NCBI RefSeq assembly: GCF_016808335.1
Contig: NC_053138.1
Span: 59,488,951-59,552,950, forward strand
Reading direction: 5' to 3'
From: Panicum virgatum
Taxonomy: Eukaryota; Streptophyta; Magnoliopsida; Poales; Poaceae
Length of the DNA: 64,000 nt
The position numbers and the translations under genes were made by a program. Of the stretch, positions 45,549 through 56,785 are shown piece by piece. The notes under the pieces were generated by a model that ran no database searches, was not told where the DNA came from, and was given only the letters and a program-made list of their open reading frames with translations. Every line of letters starts with the position of its first letter. The first letter of the stretch is position 1.

Positions 45549-47421
45549 TTCACTCAGCTCTGGGGCTTGTGTGACTAAGTGATGGCAATATGCTTTACGA
45601 CTGAGCGCATCAGCCACCACATTAGCTTTTCCAGGGTGGTAATGAATTTCCAAATCATAGTCTTTGATCAACTCCAACCATCTTCTCTGTCTAAGGTTGA
45701 GGTCTGACTGGGTGAAAATGTACTTCAGGCTCTTGTGATCCGTGTAGATTTCACACTTGTTCCCCGATCAGATAATGTCTCCAAATCTTGAGAGAATGCA
45801 CCACTGCGGCTAACTCCAAGTCATGGGTGGGGTAGTTCTGCTCATGTGTTCTCAACTGTCTTGAGGCATAAGCTACAACTCTTCCTTCTTGCATAAGCAC
45901 ACAACCCAATCCTTGTCGGGATGCATCGCAATAAATGACAAAGCTCTTCTGATTATCTGGCAAGACTAGCACTGGGGCAGAAGTTAGTCGCCTCTTTAAC
46001 TCTTGAAAACTTCTCTCGCAAGCTTCAGACCAGACAAACTTCGTGTCCTTCCGGAACAACTCGGTCATAGGCCGGGCTATCTTAGAGAAACCTTCGATGA
46101 ATCTCCGGTAATAGCCGGCTAAACCCAAGAAACTCCTGATCTCCGAGGCTGAGGTCGGTTGCTTCCATTCTGATACTGCCTTGACCTTTTCTGGGTCCAC
46201 TTCAACACTTTCAGCTGTTAAGACATGACCCAGAAAACTGACTCTCTGCAACCAGAATTCACACTTACTAAACTTGGCATACAACTGGTGTTTTCTGAGC
46301 TTTCCCAACACAATTCGGAGATGTTGTCCATGCTCCTCAGCACTCTTAGAGTAGACCAGTATGTCGTCTATGAATACTACGACAAATCGATCTAACTCCT
46401 CCATAAACACCTTATTCATGAGGGTCATGAAAAAGGCAGGGGCATTAGTCAGACCAAAAGGCATCACTGTGAACTCATACTGGCCATAACGGGTCCTGAA
46501 GGCTGTCTTGGAGATGTCCTCTTGTCGCACTCTGAGCTGATGATAACCTGACCTTAGATCTATCTTGGAGAAGAACTTAGCTCCCTTCAGCTGATCAAAC
46601 AAGTCATCAATCCGAGGCAAAGGGTACTTGTTCTTGATGGTGACTGCATTCAGATCACGGTAGTCCACACAAAGTCTCAGGCTTCCATCTTTCTTCTTCA
46701 CAAAGAGCACTGGGGCTCCCCATGGAGAAGCAGCAGGTCTAATAAATCCCTTTTGTTGAAGCTCTTCAAGCTGCTTCTTCAACTCGGCAAGCTCTGGGGC
46801 TGCTAACCGATTGGCATTCTTTGCTATAGGCTTGGTTCCAGGGACTAAGTCAATAGTGAACTCTATATCTCTTTCCAGTGGCATACCAGGTAATTCATCT
46901 GGAAACACATCTGCGAATCCCCGAATTACTAGCACATCTTCGGGGGATTCTGCTTGGATGTGGTTCACCATGGAGTCTGACAGGCTAGGCTGGATTTGGC
47001 ATGTGACTGTTAACCCTTGGCGGTTGGTGACTGTCACTGCTCTCTCAGCACAGGCTATGTTTCCGCGGTGCTTGGTGAGCCAGTCCATACCGAGTATGAC
47101 ATCTATCCCTTTGGAAGTAAGGACTACTAGGTCGGCAAGGAATACTACCCCACTTAGGTTTATAGGGATATCTAAGACACCTAAGTGGCAAGGTATATGA
47201 CCTCTAGGGGAACGGGTTATTAGTGGCCTCTTAAGGGCTATAGTAGGTATGTCATGCTTTTCCACAAAGTGGGAGGATATAAAGGAATGCGATGCTCCAG
47301 AATCAAAAAGCACTGAGGCTAGAGCTGATTGGACCAGAAACTCACCGAGAATCACTCCTGGTGCATCCTCTGCTTCTTCAGCATTCACATGATTCACTTT
47401 TGCCTTGCCGAAGGACTGTTG
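45549..47421 (-). pseudogene. RLG-2 protease, reverse transcriptase and RNase H
   Basis: Open from 47397 to 45751. The protease active site is [14 protein letters not shown] motifs are [35 protein letters not shown] and catalytic [10 protein letters not shown]. RNase H starts at [17 protein letters not shown]. After HYLIGEQV a one-base shift in a G run near 45765 moves the frame. The rest ([28 protein letters not shown]) continues in a second frame to 45549. Confidence 0.9.
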
Positions 47422-48588
47422 CTAGCTCTTAGCTGGTGTTGCATGGTTGGCTCCAGTCGGCTGCTTTGGTCCTTGAACAGAGTTGGAGAAAATAGAAGGG
47501 GCGGGCTGATTGAGATACGGACAGTTTGCCTTGTAGTGTCCAGCTTCGCGGCAGTGGAAACAGGTCTTCACATTGGTTACTTGACTTCCGCCAGTCTGTT
47601 GGGTGCGGAAGGTACTCTGGGTCTTCATAGCAGGAGCTGACTGAGTGGGCTTCTGGAAAGAACCGGGCTGCGCTTTGAATGAAAAGGCACCCTGGCTCCT
47701 TGGGCCTGAGTGAGCCGGATACTGGGTCCTCTGGAACTTCTCCAACTGCTGGGGCTTCTTGCTTTCAAACCGATGTTTGCGCTCACTAAGCTCTGCCTTC
47801 CTATTTCTCTCAATGGTGATGGCCCTGTTGACCATAGCATTAAAGTCACTGTGGGTGGTGACTTCAACCAAGGTCCTGATTTCAGGGTTAAGCCCACCAA
47901 GAAAGGCTTCTTGCTTCTTCTCGTCATCATTGATATCCTCTGGTGCATAACGAGACAACTCTGGGAACTTATGAAGATACTCTGTCACAGTCATACCACC
48001 ATGACGAAGCTTTCTGAACTCATCCCTCTTGAGCTTCATAACACTGCTGGGAATGTGATGTTCTCTGAAGATCTTGACAAAGTCAGCCCATACCATCTCA
48101 TTAGCGTTTTCATTTATTTCCCGGTAACTCTGCCACCAAGCAAGGGCTGGTCCCTTTAACTGCTGTACTGCGAGCAAAACCTTGTCTCTATCATCTGCAT
48201 GGACCACTTCAAGCTTCATTTCAATTTCTCGCAGCCAATCATCTGCCTCGATCGGGTTATCAGATCCTCCAAACTTAGGTGGCTGCAAGCGGTTGAAATC
48301 TGCAATTCTGCTGCCATTGCCATTATGTTGCATTGCAGGTCTATTGTTGCCAAGATTGCCTTGAGGTTGAGCTGTGAGAGTGGTCACAAGAACTTGAAGG
48401 AGTTGGTTCTGCTGCTGCAGTATGGCTGCCAAGTCAATGGGTGCTGGGGCCCGGGGAGGTAGCGGCGGTAGTTGTCCATTTTCTAGTGCTTCTGGGGCTA
48501 CATTCAGAGGGGCTTGGTTTCTCGGGTTGACCTCGTCACCGTCTTCCTGAGCATGGAGTCCCTGGACTCGGCTCGAGCGACGAGACAT
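47422..48588 (-). CDS. RLG-2 gag
   Basis: 388 codons from ATG at 48588. The retrotransposon gag capsid region has WLREIEMKLEVVHADDRDKV, ALAWWQSYRE and EFRKLRHGGMTVTEYLHKF. A CCHC zinc knuckle, CFHCREAGHYKANC, lies near the end. The frame stops at TAG 47422-47424 and then continues open into protease in the same frame. Gag and pol were therefore one polyprotein, or are joined by readthrough. Confidence 0.93.
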   Translation of the reverse strand: MSRRSSRVQGLHAQEDGDEVNPRNQAPLNVAPEALENGQLPPLPPRAPAPIDLAAILQQQNQLLQVLVTTLTAQPQGNLGNNRPAMQHNGNGSRIADFNRLQPPKFGGSDNPIEADDWLREIEMKLEVVHADDRDKVLLAVQQLKGPALAWWQSYREINENANEMVWADFVKIFREHHIPSSVMKLKRDEFRKLRHGGMTVTEYLHKFPELSRYAPEDINDDEKKQEAFLGGLNPEIRTLVEVTTHSDFNAMVNRAITIERNRKAELSERKHRFESKKPQQLEKFQRTQYPAHSGPRSQGAFSFKAQPGSFQKPTQSAPAMKTQSTFRTQQTGGSQVTNVKTCFHCREAGHYKANCPYLNQPAPSIFSNSVQGPKQPTGANHATPAKS

Positions 48589-48769
48589 CTACGATCAAGG
48601 AGGGCAAGATTAGGTGACTCCCCTAGTATAATGCTGGGGTATATTTGTATATATAAAATATTTTGTACCGCACAATGCACACAAACAAATCATTCAAGCA
48701 CCACACAAGCATTCATTCAAACAAGCAGGGATACATGACACGACGGATTACAATAACGCGGCTCGACTT

Positions 48770-49626
48770 TTAAGGGTCGGCCGGGATGACTCGACTACTG
48801 AACCCTACAACACGGTCTTCGGGGTCACTGTTTCCGGGATCTCGGGGAGATGTGGGAGGCGTGGGCGGCACTGATTCACAAATCCTCCTGCGTGGTTGGG
48901 ACGAGGAACATAGCGGAATTCCCTCTAGGATTGGCAGCTCCGCGGCAGTCCTGGGATGGCGTTCCTTGCGCTTGGCACGGTCCACTAGGTAGACACCCCT
49001 AAGGAGCTGACTGTGGCGATCTGCCTGCTCCCTAAGGTTCTCTTCGGCCATGGCAAGGCAGCTTTCAGCTTCGGCTGCTCGGGCTTCTGCCTGGGCTACG
49101 GCCAGTTTAGCCCTACGCCAACGGGACTCCGCTTCCTCAGCACGCTGGATTAAATCTCTCACACGCTGATGCAGTTGGTCGCACAAATCATCGAGGCTAA
49201 GCAAATAGCCAGACATAGCGACAACTGTGGGGTTCTTCTCTGTCCCTGCGGGGCTCTCCAGGTTGCGGATCCTCGCCGCCCAAGCAGGACGGCTACGGTC
49301 CAGCGGTGGAAAGTACTTCATGGGAGTGGAACCCAAGTGCCATTCAACATCTGGCACAGGTACCGCAGCTCCTTGCGAGCTGCAAGTTGAATGGTGTCAG
49401 GCATACGGGCTCCAGTGGCGGTGACGCTCCAGGATTGCATCTCCAAGTACTTATCACTGGCACCAATATGGATAGTGACCTCACAACTTTCGGTGCCATG
49501 CTCCGCGAACTCGCGACCCACGTACTCCGGTCGTTCCGGAATACCAAGTCGCACCGTGGCAGCATATAGCACCCTGGGGAATCCATCTTCGTTGATGCAG
49601 TAGGTGGTGGTCCAGTCATCCGCCAT
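48770..49626 (-). pseudogene. Extra sense ORF between the 5' LTR and gag of RLG-2
   Basis: About 285 codons in gag orientation, in two frames. The first runs from the ATG at 49626 to about 49318 (MADDWTTTYCINEDGFPRV, EVTIHIGASDKYLEM). The second runs from about 49357 to 48770 (WHLGSTPMKYFPPLDR, then an Ala/Glu/Arg-rich coiled coil around 49040-49170). The frames overlap at the LCQM / EWHLGS junction, which looks like a single-base deletion. No domain recognised. It is not part of gag-pol. Confidence 0.65.
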
Positions 49627-49769
49627 CTGATTTTCAAGGGTAGGGTTAGCATAACAAGGATAAAGTTTAAGGAGTAATATATTTTCAAGGATTGACCATC
49701 CTAGGGCTCCTACGGTCATCGTTTACTACCGGTTCGCGTCCTACAGCCAAGCATGGCTCTGATACCACC

Positions 49770-52664
49770 TGAAGCGCCCCGACCCGAAGATCAAGGCTAA
49801 ACCATGTATTAATTACCGAATAAGGTCTCCGGCATAATACATGTTACATCAAGTGGAGTCCAGAGTCATCTAGAGCTTTATTTAACACGTACATGAGGAG
49901 TAAAGTGACAACGCAAAGCTACACAGAACAACCATAGGATAACAACTAGCATAACGACATGCAGGACTAGCTCTTCATCCATTACGGCTCCACTCGATTA
50001 GCTTGGGTGCGGACACGATCTATTCGTAGTCTTCTGGCACAAAGTCAGGATTCTCTGGAGAAAAATCAACAGCGGTGAGTACAAAAGTACTCAGCAAGCT
50101 CCACCTCACCCTACGGGAGGGGAAATGACATGCACGACACATAATAAGCACATTCTACTAATAATGCAGCTAATGGTATGCTACTCTTCCTGACACAACC
50201 CACAATAGGTAGCTCACTAGTTGTCAGGACCACACCGTAGCCTGTCCATACCGTGGACACGGACCATTCGAATGGATTATACACTCTGCAGAGGTTGTAC
50301 ACTGTACCCACACGCTCGGCTGCCCGAACGGACAACCGACATAGCCGATACCCAGCCGTGGTCACGCCCCAGTCTGGCCGCACAAACCCTCGGGCTCTGA
50401 CCCCAATGGTCTATACCCGTAAACCATCCCTGCGACCGTCAGGCTAACCAGTGGGATTAGGCTAAGTCCGGCCCATACCGGAACCTGTGGTCGTACTAAA
50501 GTAAGCTAGGTGAGATGTCAAAACAACTCGGTCCTTATGGTTCACCAGGGCAGCAACCATCCCTCAACATGTCAACTCGAGCCTACCACCACGGTATCAC
50601 TCGCCTGCCAGTCTACCACCACGGTAGCGCCGGCTCCAGCATACCCAGCTGCCCTGGTCTTAGCCAGATCCCTTCGTATCCTATTCTCAGTTCTGGATAT
50701 GCATGACTACTCAGATGCATGCATGAGCACACTCAATCACTCAAGTACTGGTATATGTAATCGATCCTAGACCTAGGCTACAGCTAACCGTCCTCACATG
50801 GATGCAACCGCTCACGTAGGGGTCGATGAAACTTGCCTTCGCTTGCGTACGCGTCGGCGGCGGCGGCTTCCTGCTCATGGTACGGGTCTTCTGGCTCCTT
50901 GGCGGGCTCCTCCTCGGTCACTCCGTGATCTACGGGCGAGAACGGCACAACCGGCAAACAAACACAAGCAAGCAATAAGCTCAAATGGAGATGAAAATAG
51001 GAGGAAAAAGAGTTACGTGAAAAGGAGTTGATATGAAGGAGATTTTGAGTTTACAGTATTGATTGGTAGAATGATTTGGATTAAGTGCTCACGGCCTGGG
51101 GGTGTTTTGGGCCTTTGTTAGTGGAGTTAATGGTCGGGGGAGCTGCCTGCCATCTCACCTTGGCGCGGAATAGCTCGAGGAAGAGGATCAATTGTTGGAG
51201 CTTCGTTTCGTGAGTGAGCTGGGCTCAGGAGGAGTGGTTCAGCTTGTGGAGCGAAGCGGCTCGGTGTGCTTGGCTGGTGACGGGGCTCGTCACGGCCTCG
51301 CTCCTTTTATAGGCGAGGAGAGAAGTAGCAGCGTTGCGCAGGGACGGGCGACGGCGTGGGCTGCGGCAGCTCGTCGTCAACGCGAACAGTGGCAGCACTA
51401 AAGGCGTGAGCGCCGAGGCGGCAAAGCCGGCGAGGGCGCTGCAGCGGCGTGGGCGAGGTAGGGACGCGGAGGTGGGCGACACGGCGTGATGCCGGCGGCA
51501 GTGCGCGGTTCCATCGTGGGGCCGGCGTGTCGCGCGTGCGCGAGCGAGAGCGAGCGGGTGAGGCGGTTCGGCGGAAAAAAATCTCGGCCGGCACTGTTCG
51601 TGGCGACCCCGATTTTTTTAGCGAGGTGGGTGCTGCCATGACGGGTCTTTTCAAGGTCAATGGTGTGGGTATTCTGTGGCTTCCAGGGAATGATGAAGTT
51701 ATGGCAAAGGAGGTAGGCGCTGTCATGATTGTCTGGGAATTATGGCATGGTACGGTGACTTGAGAGGCTTTTATGGAAACGAGATGATTTTTGTCGTGGG
51801 TGCAAGCATGCGTATGCTGGTTACTGAAGGGAACGAATGTACTAACGCAAGGCAAGAGTATAAAATAGTTTACCTAGTAGTTATGTAATACCTCGTATAA
51901 CGTTAGTATTATTTTACGTTACTAGTTTAATTGCAACATAAGTTTTATTTTAGTGATTGTTGGAAATTGAGGTGACCCTACTAAGTTGAGGATCTACACC
52001 AACTCACTTCAGAGTCGGTTAGCTTCTAGTTACTTAGTGTACCGGGTCCTTTTGACGGCAGAGCCGCCTTTTGCTTCCGGGAGGCAGAGCCTACCAACAG
52101 ATGAAGCTGGCTTTCGGGTGGCAGAGCCAACCTTCGATGAAGCCCAGACCCTTTTGTGATCCCGGGTGGCAGAGCCAACCTTCGATGGATCACAACTTAC
52201 ACACTAAGTACTTAAATTTAACCGGGAGACTAACACTTATAAAGACGCTTACCTTATTGAAGCAACAAAGGAACACACACCTAGCACACTCTACCTATGC
52301 TCACTTCTACCATGCCCTTGGATGTGTGTGGGATGGAGTGGAGTAGTATGGCAAGGGGTGGCACCCTCCTTATATAGGCACCCATACCCTCTTGGATGAG
52401 TGACACTTGTCACACTCTAGGAGGTTCCCTACAAATATCTAAGTTCCCTATAAATATCTAATTCTAGAAAATTCTAAATTTTACCATGGCAAGAAAATAT
52501 CCAAACTTCTTGTCTCCTTATGATTCTTGTGGAACATTCTAGAACCTTGTCATGGTGAACAAAATTACGCCATGGTTTATCCTTATTTTTATAGAACCTT
52601 CTAGAAGTTTGCATTATAAATTTCAACACTCCCCCTTAATCATGATGAAAACTGGGATGTTACA
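49770..52664 (-). repeat. 5' LTR of RLG-2
   Basis: 2,895 bp, nearly identical to 41113-44006. As the 5' LTR it should carry the promoter. TATA-like sites on the element strand are TGCCTATATAAGG (about 52369-52381) and CCTATAAAAGG (about 51303-51313). Confidence 0.95.
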
Positions 52665-52669
52665 GGCGG

Positions 52670-53000
52670 CCGGCGGCGACGACCTGCTGTTGCTCTGGTC
52701 GGGGAGGAGTGAGGGAAAGAAAGGGAGGGGGGGTGAAGAGGCCGGCGAGGTATATGGATAATGGCCTTGTCGCGCCAGCCCGCATGGCGCGACAGGGAGG
52801 GCCACGTCATCACCGGCTTGGCATCTGTCGTGCCAGTGGTGTTGGCGCGACAAGCCCACTCTATCGCGCCATTGTGTGCCCAAGCCCAGTAAGGACTGCA
52901 TTTTTCACTTGGTGGCGTGGCAGGTCCTTTTGGTTGCGCCACTCTCAGTGGCGCGACAGATTAGCTTTGTAGCGCCATCCGAAGTGGCGCGACATGCACA
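52670..53000 (-). repeat. Outer part of the right Mutator-like terminal repeat
   Basis: Continues the terminus interrupted at 41112. It contains TCGCGCCAGCCCGCATGGCG (52770-52789), identical to the left terminus, and five further GTCGCGCCA / TGGCGCGAC half-sites to about 52996. Orientation is opposite to the left terminus. Confidence 0.62.
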
Positions 53001-53329
53001 GAATTTTGCTGCTCTGCCTTGCTTCTGCTGCTCTCTCGCTGCTGCTTGCTTCTGCTGCTGGTCCTCAAGCTGCTAATGGTTCAATAACCGAACCAAAACT
53101 GCCCCACCCCATAAAAATAAAACTTGTTGCAGCAAGAGGGGCTTGTACCAACATAATTTCAAACCAACCAATAAAGAGATATAGAGCCGTCAGCACACAA
53201 GCACATAGTCCATTACAACCAACAGTAGTCCATTACAAGGATCTTGTCCATCTCAAACTAAAGTGGTCCATGACAAGCACAAATAGTTCATGACATGCAC
53301 TAATAGGTTCTAGGTAGCATTTTTACAAT

Positions 53330-56036
53330 ACATCTAGGAACAAAGTGTCGGTGCTCCTTCATCTACGGTGCCGTCCAAGCTCGGCAGGGCTGAAAGGGTC
53401 GGTGGGCCGCCATTGCCTTCCAGGAACTGTTGCGAGCACGTTCGCGCTACCAACGTCGGTGTGGTCATGAGAACGCCTTTGTCGGCGACGCGGAGGAGAA
53501 GCGGGTGCATCCTCAGGTGCCTGCACAAAAAATATAACATGGAGGCATGTTCAAGACCAAAAATGTGTAAAATACCACGTTTCCTTTATAATGATGCAGT
53601 ATCACCTCTAAGTTAGAACATTTCAATTGCACATGCTTACCTGACTCGATTCACCCTGAGTCTGCGTTCCTAGGGGAGCATCAAACATCTGCGACATCCT
53701 AAGCACCTGAAAGCTTGGGTCCTCATCTTCTGAGTCACCTTGGCAGTCGGACTCTTCACTGCCTTCGGATGACTGGATAGCTTTGCCCCTTGACAAGGCA
53801 CGTGAACCAGTCCTGGAAGTGGTCCTTGAACGGCTTCTGGAACCGGAATGCCCAGGAGTTGTAGCGGTTGCGGCACCGTAGTGAATCGGTGTCCGTATGC
53901 TGGAAGTGGGGCCATGTGCACTTGAAGTTCGCGCACCAGAGGCCTCTGGACCAAACGCCTCGTCTGGCCGAGCCATGCAATTGAGCCTACCGGCCATCCG
54001 CCTGCAGCTCCAACGGACTCTCTGTATCAAAGAGCAATATGTGAGTCATTACCCATTCAACTATATTTGAGATAACCAGTTACATTCGGATTCAAGAAAA
54101 GATAGTAACCTCGACAAATGCCCTAAAGTGCCCCTCGGCATTGTCTCCTTCGTTTGCATGAGCCATTGCCACGCCAGCCTCGTTAGCGAGGCATCCAAGT
54201 TGTTGTGCCTATTTCAATTCAGTTAGTCAAAAAATAATTGAAAATGTGCAAATGTAAGGAAATGTCAAACAAAGAGCGTGATGTACCATGTAGTTCTGCA
54301 AAGGGCCCCGTTCGGGCTGAACTCCTCCTCGAGTGATATCATCGTACGCATCGATGATGTCATCATCATCTTCGGTGTCCGCGTGGTCTTCTATAGGTTC
54401 AGTGGATTGTGGTGGCTTGACTGAAACTCTAGCCACTGAATGAAGAAAGGTACTCCTTGTAATGGTTGTGCCTATGTGCCGGTCCACTTTCCGGATGCAT
54501 CCTTTGCCTTTGTTCCCACTGTGCCAGTGGCTTTGCGTGTTTGACACGCCAATCATTCTCAGTGTACTGTTTCTTCCTGTCAATACTGACATAAGAGCGG
54601 TGTATTAGTGAAATAATATTGGTAAAGAGAAATGAATTTGAAGGCATAAAATGTACCTATGCAAAGATTGGGACGTCGAAATTCCCTCCGAAGGGAAGTC
54701 TTGCAATCTGCCGAACTGTTGTCTCTAGACACGGTGCGGCAAGTGCATCTCGACTACAAAGAAAAAATCAAAGGCACGCAAGTCCTCCACAGTTCGGCAT
54801 CGCGTGTGCAAATATCACTCAGTTCCAACTCGTCCAGCTCGGCCCTACTGTACGGTGTCCAGAAGATCTACATACCACGTACGCATTAGAATTCATGTAG
54901 ATAGAAGCATTTATTTACCGAACGGTATGAAGGTTATAACCTGATTTTGAGTGAGGCAGTCTAGGTCGTCCATGTAACGCATGTAGCGGCGTGCAGGATC
55001 CCCTCTTACAGCTCCCACGTTCTTCCAACAGTAAGCAACGGTGGGCCTGAAGTCCTCATCATGGTGTGGCCACGGCTGCAAAAGGAGGAAAATTATGGTT
55101 ATCCAAAAATCATTTAATGTCCCGCCAATGAAAAGTGAGATTGCAACGCTAATTAATACCTCTAGTTCGCCTCGGTACGGCCGGCCTACTGGAAAGCGCT
55201 CCCAAATCCAGATTTGCAGGAGGTATGCACAACCTCCTAGGTTTGAATCATTAGCAATCCGCCGACATGCGTCACAAAGCTGCCAGTACATCCAAGCTAA
55301 AGTTGCCGACCCCCAACTATACTGAGCAATGTTCTCCCACTGCTGGCCCACAATTGGAAGTATCATCCATGAAATCGTGTTTCCCGAACCATCAGGAAAC
55401 AGAAAACCTCCAAACAGGTGCCACAACCATACGCGAGCATACCGCTCTACAACCCCCTGCGGTGCTCCTTGAGGACAATGGTTAAAATTCTGCCTCAACC
55501 AAGCCAAGCTAACCCTTGAGGTCTTCCTGTCCTTGACCCCCTCAGGTGGTTCTGGAGGCCGAATCCCAATCAGTGCTTCTACCATATCTCTCCAGCCATC
55601 AATCTGTATAATGCCGGTCACTGCAATTCCCTCTAAAGGCAACCCAAAAATCATCGCCGCATCTTGCAAAGTGATGTTGACCTCCCCGCAAGGTAAATGA
55701 AAAGAATGTGTCTCCGGCCTCCAACGGTCCACAAAAATAGTTAGCAGAGGCGCATCCATCACTGGGAGGCCCGCACACACCACTCGAGCAAGAGGAAGCA
55801 TCCCAGCCCGCCGAAGGTACGGCACATAACGCTCATCCCACCGAAGGGGGAGTGAGTACTGCGCGGAGGGGCGCCAACACCTAATATGGGAAGAAATGAG
55901 TCGTTACAGGTAGCTAAAAAATTAAATTGAACTATTGAGAAACAGTAACACTAACCTCGGCACGGTCAACTAGGACGTGTGCTCGGTGCTTGGAGTCATA
56001 CAACGTCTCCAGTAGGGGGAACGTGGGGTGCGCCAT
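53330..56036 (-). pseudogene. Plant mobile domain (PMD) gene of a Mutator-like element
   Basis: Exons readable on the minus strand: 55956-56036 (ATG 56036), 55160-55880, 54941-55076, 54658-54867, then pieces to about 53330. The PMD is recognised from RWDERYVPYLRRAGML, VDRWRPETHSFHLPCGE, TLQDAAMIFGLPLEG, VARVWLWHLFGG-like sequence and WPHHDEDFRPTVAY. Downstream parts (FWTPYSRAELDELEL, NDWRVKHAKPL) are typical of transposon PMD proteins. The exon 1/2 junction does not keep frame, and exon 54658-54867 has a shift and a stop. PMD genes often follow mudrA in grass elements, as here. Confidence 0.8.
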
Positions 56037-56156
56037 CCTACAATGATGAATCAAAACTTCATGAGTATAAGACAAAAATAAAGACCAAGACAAACCCAAA
56101 TAATAATGATAAGCAAAACACTGTATGTATATATTAATATTTGTGCTAAGCACAAA

Positions 56157-56780
56157 CTACTGTACCTCTCTCCGTGTGATATGCCTAGTCCTCTTTCTAA
56201 TGCTTGTTGTGGACGTTCTTTTTCGTTTAGATTTTTTTTTCTTCTTACACTTGCACTGAGAACAAAATCTATTGCACCTGGAGCAACGGTTCTGGCTCCT
56301 GTCCTCATCGAAATCACCGGTACCATAGTCCGCACTAGCCCGACCTTGCAACTCGTCCATGTCACCTTTGAGCCTTTTCTTCCGCCTCCTTCCTTTTTTA
56401 GGTTTCAATAGCGACGCATCCGGCACGTACTCTAGTCACTTGTACTCGGCCCATTGGGACGGATCGAGATAAGGCTGAAAACTGGACTCCCATATGTTGA
56501 TTGTGTTAGACCGACCGTAGTACGGGCTCAAATAAGTGGGGCTTTTGAAACAAAGTCCTCGAGCTCTACATGCTGTTATTAGGTGCGAGCATGGAAGGTG
56601 TAACATCTATGCTGTCATGCAAGTGCACTCGTCAGATCTGAGGTCCACTTTGTAATGGCGTCCTCCATGACTCTCTCCTCCTATATTTGTACCACCTGCA
56701 CCTCTAACACTATAAATCATTCTTTCACGGCCGTAAGGCGCTGCAAGTTGGTTCACCGATCTATCCTCAGCATCCTTCAG
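56157..56780 (-). pseudogene. C-terminal end of a MURA-type Mutator transposase
   Basis: Reads continuously on the minus strand from about 56780. LKDAEDRSVNQLAAPYG leads to a SWIM zinc finger (CTCMTA, stop, MLHLPCSHLITACR), then WAEYK, a stop, and the basic tail YVPDASLLKPKKGRRRKKR with a terminal RCSRCNRFCSQCKC. The two stops (about 56607 and 56437) kill it. The frame is cut at 56785 by the LTR-like insertion; the catalytic part is not in the window. Confidence 0.82.
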
Positions 56781-56785
56781 GTGTT

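Larger units (their letters stand above)
41113..52664 (-). mobile_element. Young Ty3-gypsy chromovirus (RLG-2) nested in the Mutator terminus
   Basis: An 11.55-kb element with LTRs 41113-44006 and 49770-52664. The duplication GGCGG is present on both sides (41108-41112, 52665-52669). The primer-binding site (49756-49767) reads TGGTATCAGAGC on the element strand, a full match to the initiator-Met tRNA complement. The purine tract lies at 44007-44020. Order is an extra leader ORF, gag, protease-RT-RNase H, integrase, chromodomain. The two LTRs differ at only a few bases per several hundred, so insertion was recent. I see about three lesions in gag-pol. Confidence 0.96.
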
